Assembly: GCA_002371215.1 (NCBI GenBank)
Contig: DFGL01000078.1
Coordinates: 1-60,011 of the forward strand
DNA from: Ruminococcaceae bacterium UBA3751
GTDB taxonomy: Bacteria > Bacillota > Clostridia > Oscillospirales > Acutalibacteraceae
Direction: 5' to 3'
DNA: 60,011 nucleotides
A model generated the notes under the pieces. That model made no database searches, was not told the origin of the DNA, and worked only from the letters and a program-made list of their open reading frames with translations. Both the position numbers and the translations under genes were made by a program. This document shows, piece after piece, positions 45,728 through 53,409 of this stretch (the first letter of the stretch is position 1; each line of letters begins with the position of its first letter).

Positions 45728-48121
45728 ATGTATCAGGTAATCAAAAGAGACGGCGGCATTGTTGATTTTGACATAAGCAAAATAACCGCTGCGATTGCCA
45801 AAGCTTTTGAAGCTAAAGGCAAACAGTACCATCAGAGCGTTATCGATTTAATCTCTATTCATGTTACAGCTGATTTTGAGAATAAAATTGAGGACGGAAA
45901 AATCACCGTTGAGGCTATTCAGGACAGCGTTGAGAAGGTTCTTTCCGAATCCGGCTATGCTGACGTTGCCAAAGCATACATCCTTTACCGCAGACAACGT
46001 GAAAAAGTCCGCAATATCAATTCAGCGCTCTTAAACTACAAGGATATAGTTGATAATTACCTTAAAATTAACGACTGGAGAGTTAAGGAGAACGCAACAG
46101 TTACCTACTCTCTCGGCGGACTCATTCTTTCAAACTCAGGCGCTATCACGGCTAACTACTGGCTCAGCGAGGTTTATGACGATGAGGTTGCAGAGGCTCA
46201 CCGCAATGCCGACATTCATCTTCACGACCTTTCAATGCTTTCAGGCTACTGCGCAGGCTGGAGCCTTAAGCAGTTAATTCAGGAGGGACTCGGCGGAGTA
46301 CCCGGAAAAATCACATCCTCACCCGCTAACCACCTTTCAACCCTTTGTAACCAGATGGTTAACTTCCTCGGAATTATGCAGAATGAATGGGCAGGCGCTC
46401 AGGCATTCTCATCATTTGATACATACCTTGCTCCTTTTGTTAAGATTGATAACTTAAGCCAGAAGGAGGTTAAGCAGTGCGTTCAGTCCTTCGTTTACGG
46501 CGTTAATACACCGAGCCGCTGGGGTACTCAGGCTCCGTTCTCTAACATTACTCTTGACTGGGTTGTACCGAACGACCTTAAAAATCTTCCCGCTATCATT
46601 GGCGGCAAGGAGGTTGACTTCACCTACGGCGACTGCCAGAAGGAAATGGATATGGTTAACAAGGCCTTCATTGAAATTATGATTGAGGGCGACGCTAACG
46701 GACGCGGCTTCCAGTATCCTATCCCGACTTATTCAATTACCAACGACTTTGACTGGAGCGAAACCGAAAATAACAAGCTCTTATTTGAAATGACGGCTAA
46801 GTACGGCACTCCGTACTTCTCAAACTACATTAACTCCGATATGGAGCCGAGCGACGTTCGCTCAATGTGCTGCCGTCTTCGTCTTGACCTCCGCGAACTG
46901 CGTAAAAAATCAGGCGGTTTCTTCGGCTCAGGCGAATCAACGGGCTCAATCGGTGTTGTTACAATCAACCTTCCGAGAATTGCTTATCAGGCAACTGACG
47001 AAAAGGATTTCTACGAGCGCCTTGACAAGCTTATGGATATTGCTGCACGCAGCCTTAACACAAAGCGTAAAGTAATTACAACTCTCCTTGACCAGGGACT
47101 CTATCCGTACACAAAGAGATATCTCGGCACCTTTGCTAACCACTTCTCAACAATCGGACTTATCGGTATGAACGAGGTTGGTCTTAACGCCAACTGGCTC
47201 CGCGCTGATTTAACCGACGAGAAGGTACAGCGCTTTGCAAGGGATGTTCTTAATCATATGCGCGAAAGACTTTCCGACTATCAGGAGAAATACGGCGACC
47301 TCTATAACCTTGAGGCAACGCCCGCTGAATCAACAACCTACCGCTTTGCTAAGCACGATAAAGAGGACTTCCCGGACATCATTACGGCGAATATGAACGG
47401 TACTCCGTACTATACGAACTCCTCTCACCTCCCAGTAGGCTACACAGAGGATATATTCTCCGCTCTTGATATTCAGGACGATTTACAGACTCTTTACACA
47501 TCCGGCACCGTTTTCCACGCTTTCCTCGGCGAAAAGCTTCCCGATTGGAAGGCTGCTGCAAATCTTGTTCGCAAGATTGCTGAAAACTACAAGCTTCCTT
47601 ACTACACAATGTCCCCGACTTATTCAGTATGTAAGGACCACGGCTACCTCACCGGCGAGCAGTTCACCTGCCCGATTTGCGGAGCTAAAACGGAGGTTAA
47701 CAGCCGTATCACAGGTTACTACAGACCTATCCAGAACTGGAACGACGGTAAGGCTCAGGAATACAAGGACCGTAAGGTTTACAATATCGGCAGGTCACAC
47801 TTAACCCACACGGGACCTAACCCTGCTCCCGTTGATACAAGCGAATCCGTTGCAGAGGCAAAGGCTGAAGCAGAGGTTACTACAAATGCAGACGCTAACG
47901 TAATTCTCTTTAAGACAGCTACCTGTCCGAACTGTAAGGCAGCCGCTGCGCTTCTCGGAAAGGCAGGAGTTGAGTATCAGGCACTCAACGCTGACGAGGA
48001 ACGCGAGCTCGTTGAAAAGTTTGGAATCAAGCAGGCTCCTACCCTTATCGTTCAGACCGCTGACGGTTTTGAAAAGTACCGCGGCGTATCAGACATCAAA
48101 GGCTGGTTAATGAATAAATAA
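45728..48121 (+). CDS. nrdD: Anaerobic (class III) ribonucleoside-triphosphate reductase with C-terminal redoxin domain
   Basis: A protein of 797 residues. It has an N-terminal ATP-cone regulatory domain (MYQVIKRDGGIVDFDISKITAAIAKAF...VEKVL, to about residue 95) and the catalytic barrel with HLHDLSMLSGYCAGWSL and RSMCCRLRLDL. A zinc site follows (VCKDHGYLTGEQFTCPICG, cysteines near 635, 648, 651), then the glycyl radical loop SRITGYYRPIQNWNDGK with Gly663. An Ala/Glu linker leads to a glutaredoxin/thioredoxin-like domain at about 724-797 with active site ATCPNCKAAA (Cys733, Cys736) and the cis-Pro segment QAPTLIV. Most NrdD proteins end soon after the glycyl radical; the fused redoxin suggests a thiol rather than formate as reductant (inference). 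Confidence 0.95.
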   Translation: MYQVIKRDGGIVDFDISKITAAIAKAFEAKGKQYHQSVIDLISIHVTADFENKIEDGKITVEAIQDSVEKVLSESGYADVAKAYILYRRQREKVRNINSALLNYKDIVDNYLKINDWRVKENATVTYSLGGLILSNSGAITANYWLSEVYDDEVAEAHRNADIHLHDLSMLSGYCAGWSLKQLIQEGLGGVPGKITSSPANHLSTLCNQMVNFLGIMQNEWAGAQAFSSFDTYLAPFVKIDNLSQKEVKQCVQSFVYGVNTPSRWGTQAPFSNITLDWVVPNDLKNLPAIIGGKEVDFTYGDCQKEMDMVNKAFIEIMIEGDANGRGFQYPIPTYSITNDFDWSETENNKLLFEMTAKYGTPYFSNYINSDMEPSDVRSMCCRLRLDLRELRKKSGGFFGSGESTGSIGVVTINLPRIAYQATDEKDFYERLDKLMDIAARSLNTKRKVITTLLDQGLYPYTKRYLGTFANHFSTIGLIGMNEVGLNANWLRADLTDEKVQRFARDVLNHMRERLSDYQEKYGDLYNLEATPAESTTYRFAKHDKEDFPDIITANMNGTPYYTNSSHLPVGYTEDIFSALDIQDDLQTLYTSGTVFHAFLGEKLPDWKAAANLVRKIAENYKLPYYTMSPTYSVCKDHGYLTGEQFTCPICGAKTEVNSRITGYYRPIQNWNDGKAQEYKDRKVYNIGRSHLTHTGPNPAPVDTSESVAEAKAEAEVTTNADANVILFKTATCPNCKAAAALLGKAGVEYQALNADEERELVEKFGIKQAPTLIVQTADGFEKYRGVSDIKGWLMNK

Positions 48122-48129
48122 ATTAATAA

Positions 48130-48157
48130 AAAGACTGCCTGTTATCAGGCAGTCTTT
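48130..48157. terminator. Bidirectional terminator after nrdD
   Basis: Perfect 12 bp stem AAAGACTGCCTG / CAGGCAGTCTTT with a TTAT loop, between the convergent stops of nrdD (48121) and the HTH gene (48160). Confidence 0.88.
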
Positions 48158-48159
48158 AA

Positions 48160-48372
48160 TTATTCGTCAAACTGATATTCTATTATATCTCCCGGCTGGC
48201 AGTGCAGCGCTTCACAAAGCGCCTGCAGAGTTGAAAAACGGATTGCGCTGACGTGCCCGTTCTTCATTTTGGAGAGATTAACGTTTGCTACCCCAACCTT
48301 TTCGGAAAGCTCATTGAGGCTCATTTTTCTGTCCGCCATAACGCGGTCAAGTCTTAACACTATCTGTCCCAT
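48160..48372 (-). CDS. Small Cro/C1-type HTH regulator (YozG-like)
   Basis: A protein of 70 residues that is essentially one helix-turn-helix domain (IVLRLDRVMADRKMSLNELSEKVGVANVNLSKMKNGHVSAIRFSTLQALCEALHCQPGDIIEYQ). It resembles YozG/YdaS-like regulators that are nearly always next to DUF2975 membrane proteins, as here: 11 bp downstream of the DUF2975 gene with an AAGGAGG site. Paired TTATCGTTAA boxes flank the shared promoter and are probably its operators. Confidence 0.9.
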   Translation of the reverse strand: MGQIVLRLDRVMADRKMSLNELSEKVGVANVNLSKMKNGHVSAIRFSTLQALCEALHCQPGDIIEYQFDE

Positions 48373-48383
48373 ACTGCGCCTCC

Positions 48384-49091
48384 TTATAAGGTTTCATCGG
48401 ACTGCTTCTGCAGCTCGGCGCCGTATGAGAAAATCATAATGAGCATAAACACTATGAGAATTCCGAATACTACGGTGAAATCTATTCCTAAATGAACGTG
48501 GACGCCTAATGACGTAATTGACTCCCATGCGTTTTCGCTCGTTCCGTTGAGAATAGCAAAAGGAATAAGCGAATATGCAAAATGCTTCATATTCTTTATT
48601 ACGTCGGTGTTGAACGGGGTTTCGCATTTTTCAAGCGACTTCATAAGCTTTCTTACCATAAAGAGTATTACAATAACGCAAATTGTATTAACAAGCGAGA
48701 GAGTAAGCGTTGCAATAATAGCGTTGATATTGATATTTAGGCGCTTTGAATTAACGCTGAGGTTTAAGCCTTTATCCGTTTTTACGGCAGCAACACCCTC
48801 GGGAAGCGCACCCTCAACGTCGCCCACTGCAACGTTTGAATCGCCTACCATTACTTTTCCCTCTCCTCCCTTTGAGGAATCAATAATTGCATCGCTGATG
48901 CTCTCAAGCACATTGCCCTTTGCGGTAACGTCGGCACTGCCCGTTATCTCAACAGAAAGCGCGTCCTTCGGCAGAGAGGCGGTTACTCCGATGCCCGCTA
49001 CGGTACAAGCAGCGGCAAGAATCGTAAACACGGCGACTATTGTTGTAATTATTCTTCCGATTTTGGCAATAGTATTAATCTTTTTATTCAT
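48384..49091 (-). CDS. DUF2975-family membrane protein
   Basis: A protein of 235 residues. It has four membrane segments: one at residues 12-36, and three in the C-terminal half (ATLTLSLVNTICVIVILFMVRKLM, AYSLIPFAILNG, FTVVFGILIVFMLIMIFSYG). A large extracytoplasmic loop of about 90 residues lies between the first two. The family signature is the end, FSYGAELQKQSDETL. DUF2975 proteins occur with a small HTH regulator; the function is not established. An AAGGAG site precedes ATG at 49091. The transcript starts from a promoter flanked by repeated boxes. Confidence 0.88.
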   Translation of the reverse strand: MNKKINTIAKIGRIITTIVAVFTILAAACTVAGIGVTASLPKDALSVEITGSADVTAKGNVLESISDAIIDSSKGGEGKVMVGDSNVAVGDVEGALPEGVAAVKTDKGLNLSVNSKRLNININAIIATLTLSLVNTICVIVILFMVRKLMKSLEKCETPFNTDVIKNMKHFAYSLIPFAILNGTSENAWESITSLGVHVHLGIDFTVVFGILIVFMLIMIFSYGAELQKQSDETL

Positions 49092-49126
49092 AATAACATC
49101 TCCTTAAAATTAATTCGTAAATTATT

Positions 49127-49199
49127 TAACGTTTATCGTTAATTCATATATAACACATTAATTTATCTTTGTCAATAGTTTTTTTACGATTATCGTTAA
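49127..49199 (-). promoter_or_regulatory. DUF2975-HTH promoter with two flanking operator-like boxes
   Basis: Minus-strand TTGACA (49170-49175) and TATATA (49147-49152), spacer 17 bp. Box 1, TTAACGTTTATCGTTAA at 49127-49143, covers the predicted start site. Box 2, TTACGATTATCGTTAA at 49184-49199, lies just upstream of -35. The two share TTATCGTTAA and are imperfect palindromes. Box 2 also lies 45 bp upstream of the divergent thioredoxin reductase gene. Confidence 0.7.
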
Positions 49200-49243
49200 T
49201 TTTTTTATATTTTTATTAAATTTCCGAAAGAAAGGTGAAAAAT

Positions 49244-50152
49244 ATGTACGACATTATAGTAGTGGGCGGCGGTCCCGCGGGCATGACGGCGGCGCTTTAC
49301 GCTCAGAGAAACGGAAAAAGCGCGCTTGTAATAGAAAAGAGCGGCTTCGGCGGTCAGATTACCCACTCCCCGAAGGTGGAAAACCTTCCGGGCGAGCTTT
49401 CAATCAGCGGAACGGAATTTGCAGACAAGATGTTCTCTCAGATTATGGAGCAGGGTGCGGATATTGAAATTGAAACCGTATGCGCTATTGAAAATAAGGG
49501 CAAAACAAAGCTCGTTAAAACCGAGGAGGGCGGCGAGTACGAATGCTACGCCGTAATCCTTGCAACGGGGGTTAAGCACCGTATGCTCGGTTTGGAGGGC
49601 GAAAATGAGCTTGTCGGCGAAGGTATCTCCTTCTGCGCTGTTTGCGACGGCGACTTTTACAAGGACAAAGAGGTTTGCGTTGCGGGCGGCGGTAACTCCG
49701 CGCTTCAGGAAGCAATTCTTCTTTCTGATAAATGCAAAAAGGTTACTATGCTTCAGGATTTACCGTATTTTACGGGAGAAGAAAATCTTCAGAAGGTGCT
49801 TTTTGCAAGAGATAACGTTGAAGCGCTTACAGGCGTTAAAATCACTAAGCTTATAAGCGACGGAAATGATTTTAAGGGCGTTGAAATTGAAAAGGACGGC
49901 AAGCTCGGCGAGGTAAGCTGCGACGGACTTTTTGTTGCAATTGGTCTTATTCCCGAAAACGAGCCGTTCAGGGACGTAGCTGAGCTCAACGACTACGGCT
50001 ACTTTGCTTCCGACGAACAGTGCCTTACAAAAACCGACGGCATTTACGTTGCAGGCGATTGCAGAAGCAAAAGCACCCGTCAGGTTACAACCGCTGCTGC
50101 GGACGGTACAGTCGCGGCGCTTGAGGCTTGCAGATACATCAACAATCTTTAA
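49244..50152 (+). CDS. Thioredoxin reductase-like flavoprotein
   Basis: A protein of 302 residues from ATG at 49244 (MYDIIVVGGGPAGMTAALYAQ); a GTG three codons earlier is part of the AGAAAGGTG site. FAD motif GGGPAGM at the N-terminus, redox-active disulphide CAVCDGDFY near residue 128, and NAD(P) motif VCVAGGGNSALQEAIL directly after it. The C-terminal block is GIYVAGDCRSKSTRQVTTAAADGTVAALEA. It reduces a thioredoxin- or glutaredoxin-like protein; the redoxin fused to the nearby NrdD is one conceivable partner (speculative). The PPC gene follows after 12 bp. Confidence 0.92.
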   Translation: MYDIIVVGGGPAGMTAALYAQRNGKSALVIEKSGFGGQITHSPKVENLPGELSISGTEFADKMFSQIMEQGADIEIETVCAIENKGKTKLVKTEEGGEYECYAVILATGVKHRMLGLEGENELVGEGISFCAVCDGDFYKDKEVCVAGGGNSALQEAILLSDKCKKVTMLQDLPYFTGEENLQKVLFARDNVEALTGVKITKLISDGNDFKGVEIEKDGKLGEVSCDGLFVAIGLIPENEPFRDVAELNDYGYFASDEQCLTKTDGIYVAGDCRSKSTRQVTTAAADGTVAALEACRYINNL

Positions 50153-50164
50153 CGAGGTGACAGC

Positions 50165-50602
50165 ATGGAATACAGGAAATACGGAGAAACCTACTACTTG
50201 AGATTGGACCGCGGCGATGAGATAATCAGCGGTATTCTTGAACTCTGTAAAAGCGAGAATATAAGCTCCGCTGTTTTTACGGGAATAGGCGGCTGCAGCG
50301 ATGCGGAAATCCAGACTTTCATCCCCGAAAAAGGAAGCTTTGAAACGAGAAGAATTGAGGGTATGCTTGAGCTAGCTTCAATGACGGGAAACGTTATCAC
50401 CGACGATGAAGGCAATTACTATAAGCACGTTCACGCTGTTTTTGCCTATAAAAAGGACGGCGAGCATTACGTTGCCGCAGGGCATATAAAATCAACAACC
50501 GTTTTGTATACCGCAGAAATAGAAATCCGCCCCGTTATCAAAGGCGAAATAAAAAGAAAGTACAACGAAGAAACCGGAACGGGCTTTTGGGAATTTAAAT
50601 AA
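50165..50602 (+). CDS. PPC/DUF296-domain protein
   Basis: A protein of 145 residues with the PPC fold (plants and prokaryotes conserved; DUF296): YYLRLDRGDEIISGILELCKSENISSAVFTGIGGCSDAEIQTF, then the His-containing YYKHVHAVFAYK and HYVAAGHIKSTTVLYTAEIEIRPV. The three histidines at typical positions suggest a bound metal, as in structures of bacterial members. Some relatives bind DNA, but no function is established. It lies 12 bp after the thioredoxin reductase-like gene with a GAGGTG site, in one operon. Confidence 0.88.
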   Translation: MEYRKYGETYYLRLDRGDEIISGILELCKSENISSAVFTGIGGCSDAEIQTFIPEKGSFETRRIEGMLELASMTGNVITDDEGNYYKHVHAVFAYKKDGEHYVAAGHIKSTTVLYTAEIEIRPVIKGEIKRKYNEETGTGFWEFK

Positions 50603-50606
50603 AAAA

Positions 50607-50638
50607 AAGAGGGCAAGGGACACCCTTGCTCTCTTTTA
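50607..50638. terminator. Bidirectional terminator
   Basis: Stem GCAAGGG-ACA-CCCTTGC extended by AAAAGAG / CTCTTTT with a one-base bulge. It separates the PPC gene from the convergent VanX-like gene and overlaps the latter's stop. Confidence 0.75.
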
Positions 50639-51295
50639 TCTTTTTAGGTAACGCGAAGATACGGGAAAATCAAAATACGTATCCGGATAGGGCTCGTTTT
50701 TAAGGGTAAAATGCCACCATTCGCAGTCTATCGGCTCAAAGCCGTTACGAACCATAATATTCTGAAGGAACATTCTGTTTTCATACTGCTCCTCGGTTAC
50801 GCCTTTATAATCTGGATGTGACATCTCATTGAAATAATCGAAGGGGCTGCCCATATCAAGCTCTTTACCCGTTTTCATATCAAGCAGGGTCAAATCAACC
50901 GTGCTTCCCCTGCTGTGGCTCGATTTACTCGCTATATATCCCTTCTCAAAAAGCTCCTGCTTTTTTAAATCCGGATAGAAAAAAGTCTTCATCCTCTGGT
51001 CCAGATCCTCTATGCCCCAGAGAACGAAATGCTTTACAGCCTGTGCAGGACGGTAGGTATCAAATATTTTCAGCCGGTATCCCATAACTGCAGCTTCATT
51101 GCTTACCGCTTTAAGCGCCCTTGCCGCCTCAACGGTAATAATAGCGCAGGGCTCCTCATAACCGTCTATGCGGTCGCCTATAAAATTATAAGTTGAAAAA
51201 TAGCGTATTTCCTGAATAATAGAGGGAACGTAATCCGAAAGCAGGACGAAACCCGAAGCGTCAAGCTCCGCTTCCCTTTTATAATCAACAGCCAT
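50636..51295 (-). CDS. D-Ala-D-Ala dipeptidase, VanX family (peptidase M15D)
   Basis: A protein of 219 residues from ATG at 51295 (MAVDYKREAELDASGFV) with a GGGTGG site; an upstream frame to 51334 lacks one. Zinc-binding and catalytic motifs of M15D are SKSSHSRGSTVDLTL (SxHxxGxxxD) and the late CEWWHFTL (ExxxH-like). The conserved arginine segment IFDTYRPAQAVKHF is also present. VanX-type enzymes hydrolyse free D-Ala-D-Ala; chromosomal copies without vanHA, as here, more likely recycle wall dipeptides than give vancomycin resistance. No signal peptide, so cytoplasmic. Confidence 0.9.
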   Translation of the reverse strand: MAVDYKREAELDASGFVLLSDYVPSIIQEIRYFSTYNFIGDRIDGYEEPCAIITVEAARALKAVSNEAAVMGYRLKIFDTYRPAQAVKHFVLWGIEDLDQRMKTFFYPDLKKQELFEKGYIASKSSHSRGSTVDLTLLDMKTGKELDMGSPFDYFNEMSHPDYKGVTEEQYENRMFLQNIMVRNGFEPIDCEWWHFTLKNEPYPDTYFDFPVSSRYLKR

Positions 51296-51325
51296 AATAA
51301 CCACCCTTATATAATGATATACTAT

Positions 51326-51354
51326 ATTATACATTGATTATATAAACCGTTCAA
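51326..51354 (-). promoter_or_regulatory. Predicted promoter for the VanX-like gene
   Basis: Minus-strand TTGAAC (51349-51354) and TATAAT (51326-51331), spacer 17 bp, divergent from the LtrA promoter. Confidence 0.6.
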
Positions 51355-51382
51355 GCGTTAATTTTGGCAGCACATATTATTA

Positions 51383-51411
51383 TTGAAAAATCATAATTCT
51401 TAATATATAAT
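51383..51411 (+). promoter_or_regulatory. Predicted promoter for the LtrA-like gene
   Basis: TTGAAA (51383-51388) and TATAAT (51406-51411), spacer 17 bp, about 38 bp before the TTG start at 51449. Confidence 0.6.
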
Positions 51412-51448
51412 ATTCAAGTAAAACTCAGCAACGTAAAGAGGTGGAATT

Positions 51449-52588
51449 TTGTTAAAAGAAGCTTTTGAGAAAAAAGAGAAAAAGGTTGAATACGTTGAAC
51501 TTATATACGACCTTATTTTTGTTTACATAATCGGAAGAAACAACACTCTGTTACACGCAACCGAAAACGGCTTTGTTGAAGCCGGAATGTTTATGGCGTA
51601 CATAATGTGTACGCTTGCGGTAATACAAATATGGACGTTTACAACGTACTATATTAACCTCTATGGGCGTAATAGCCCAAGGGATTACATATTTATGTTT
51701 ATAAATATGTTCCTTATGTACTTTATAGGCGAAGGAACGCAGAAGGATTGGCAGGGTTACCACACTCAGTACCAAATTGCGTGGGCGCTTATTCTCATTA
51801 ATATCGGCATTCAGTACCTTATTGAGCTGAAAAACCGCAAAGCCGAGCCCGTTCACGTCAGACGCATTAAGCGAATGGCAATTATTCTGTTTTGCGAGGC
51901 GGGAATAGTTCTTCTTTCAATTCCCGAATTCAACCGCTTAGGCACGTCGTACTTTTCTCTTTTAGGTATACTGTTCGGCATATGCTCGGTTTCCGTTTCA
52001 AGCAGGAGCACCTGCTCGGGACTTATTGATTTTTCTCACCTCTCTGAGAGAATAATGCTCTATGTGGTTTTCACCTTCGGAGAGATGATAATTACAATAG
52101 CCTCATACTTTGACGGAGATTTGAGCTTCAGCAGTATTTATTTCTGCCTTATGGCGTTTCTCATAGTGGTAGGGCTGTTTCTCAGCTACGGAACCGTTTA
52201 TGACCATATTATTGACAGAGATAAAAACACCCACGGAATAGGATATATTTTAATACACCTTTTCATTATATTCTTCCTTAACAACATCACGGGAGCGCTT
52301 GAATTTATGCACGAGGAGGAAATACGCCTTATTCCGAAAATACTGTTTTTAATCGCTTCCATTATAATGTACTACGTATTCCTGTTTTCAACAGGAATAT
52401 ACGCAAAGCAGAAATGCAGGGTCAACAAAAGCTTTTACGTTATTATGGTACTTATTGCGCTGAGCTTTGCGGGAATTATGGTACTGTTCAGAGAGAATAT
52501 GTATATAAATATTGCCATAACGGTTATATACGTTTTCACCATTTTCGGAATACTTTACAGCTTTGCCAAAAAGCTTGAGAGCAAATAA
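51449..52588 (+). CDS. LtrA-family (low-temperature requirement) membrane protein, TTG start
   Basis: A protein of 379 residues. The start is TTG at 51449, placed 4-5 bases after AAGAGGTGG; no ATG lies nearby. About ten membrane segments are present. The family motifs are KVEYVELIYDLIFVYIIGR at the N-terminus and DFSHLSERIMLYVVFTFGEMIITIAS in the middle, corresponding to the VELFFDLVFVF and ERFGLFVIIVLGE blocks of LtrA. The name comes from a Listeria cold-growth mutant; the biochemical role is unknown. It is a single gene with its own promoter and terminator. Confidence 0.85.
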   Translation: MLKEAFEKKEKKVEYVELIYDLIFVYIIGRNNTLLHATENGFVEAGMFMAYIMCTLAVIQIWTFTTYYINLYGRNSPRDYIFMFINMFLMYFIGEGTQKDWQGYHTQYQIAWALILINIGIQYLIELKNRKAEPVHVRRIKRMAIILFCEAGIVLLSIPEFNRLGTSYFSLLGILFGICSVSVSSRSTCSGLIDFSHLSERIMLYVVFTFGEMIITIASYFDGDLSFSSIYFCLMAFLIVVGLFLSYGTVYDHIIDRDKNTHGIGYILIHLFIIFFLNNITGALEFMHEEEIRLIPKILFLIASIIMYYVFLFSTGIYAKQKCRVNKSFYVIMVLIALSFAGIMVLFRENMYINIAITVIYVFTIFGILYSFAKKLESK

Positions 52589-52611
52589 GGACCTGCACTT
52601 AAGCCAATAAT

Positions 52612-52651
52612 AAAAGGCTCGTTTTCAGCATTCGCCAAAACGAGCCTTTTT
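52612..52651. terminator. Bidirectional terminator after the LtrA-like gene
   Basis: Perfect 14 bp stem AAAAGGCTCGTTTT / AAAACGAGCCTTTT with an 11-base loop, between convergent genes. Confidence 0.88.
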
Positions 52652-52683
52652 ATTTATTGCGTTCTTTAATTCAGGAGCGAAAA

Positions 52684-53292
52684 TCAGTATTCATCAGGCT
52701 GTTGGCCGTCGTGAGCGAGCCACTTACATTCCGTTACTTCCATATCCGTAAACTCCGCTTTAAAAGAAGAATTTTCAGGGCTGCAGGCGTATATACCGAA
52801 TTCAATTTCGCTGCCGACGTTGAACATATGGCAGATACGCATCTGATTAAAATTCACCCCGTCAAAAGAGTTTTCTATGCAGAAATCATCATCCCTTCTG
52901 CTGAGCCTGAACCAGACTGTTTTCAAAGAAGCGTCTATATCAACCGACGACCAATCTGAATAGCCGTTATTCGTAACGACGCTGCCGAGGCGCTGAATTT
53001 TATCATTTTCGTACTCTATTGAGGCTTTTAGCCAGTTATCGCTGTTAAGATAGAGAACTATACCGCTCTGGTCAAAACGGGCTTTTGAAGCGAAGGTCGT
53101 TTTAACAACGAATGAAAAGTATTTTTCCTCTGACTTAAGCTGTAAGCAAGGGGCGTTATCGTTTCTGAAACGGTAATAGGTTCTCTGCCATAAATCAGTA
53201 AACGGCTCGGTTGTAATTTCAACCCCGTTCTCAGTTACAATGCTGTTTTCAGGTTCTCTTATCCATTCCATATCCATTGGGTTAATCTTCAT
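52684..53292 (-). CDS. DUF1349 (concanavalin A-like) protein
   Basis: A protein of 202 residues that is one beta-sandwich domain of the DUF1349 family. Landmarks are ITTEPFTDLWQRTYYRF, FSFVVKTTFASKARFDQSGIVLYLNSDNWLKASIEY and FRLSRRDDDFCIENSFDGVNFNQMRICHM, ending with FGIYACSPENSSFKAEFTDMEV. The fold resembles lectins and glycosidase accessory domains, and family members are often near carbohydrate genes; the GH32 gene is the divergent neighbour. It has no signal peptide, and a function is not established. Confidence 0.88.
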   Translation of the reverse strand: MKINPMDMEWIREPENSIVTENGVEITTEPFTDLWQRTYYRFRNDNAPCLQLKSEEKYFSFVVKTTFASKARFDQSGIVLYLNSDNWLKASIEYENDKIQRLGSVVTNNGYSDWSSVDIDASLKTVWFRLSRRDDDFCIENSFDGVNFNQMRICHMFNVGSEIEFGIYACSPENSSFKAEFTDMEVTECKWLAHDGQQPDEY

Positions 53293-53361
53293 TGTATTAC
53301 TCCTTTTGATTACGTATCTTGTTAATTATACCACAGACTGATAAAAAAGTACACAGAGCAA

Positions 53362-53390
53362 TTGCGATAATGCTTAATCCGTATTATAAT
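53362..53390 (+). promoter_or_regulatory. Predicted promoter for the GH32 gene
   Basis: TTGCGA (53362-53367) and TATAAT (53385-53390), spacer 17 bp; ATG at 53410 follows AAGGTGAT, so the leader is very short. Confidence 0.6.
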
Positions 53391-53409
53391 AGTATTAAGG
53401 TGATAATAT

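Noticed and set aside
50636..51295. VanX-like gene as part of a vancomycin resistance cluster
   Set aside because: No vanH, vanA-type ligase or vanRS genes are nearby; a dipeptide-recycling role fits better.
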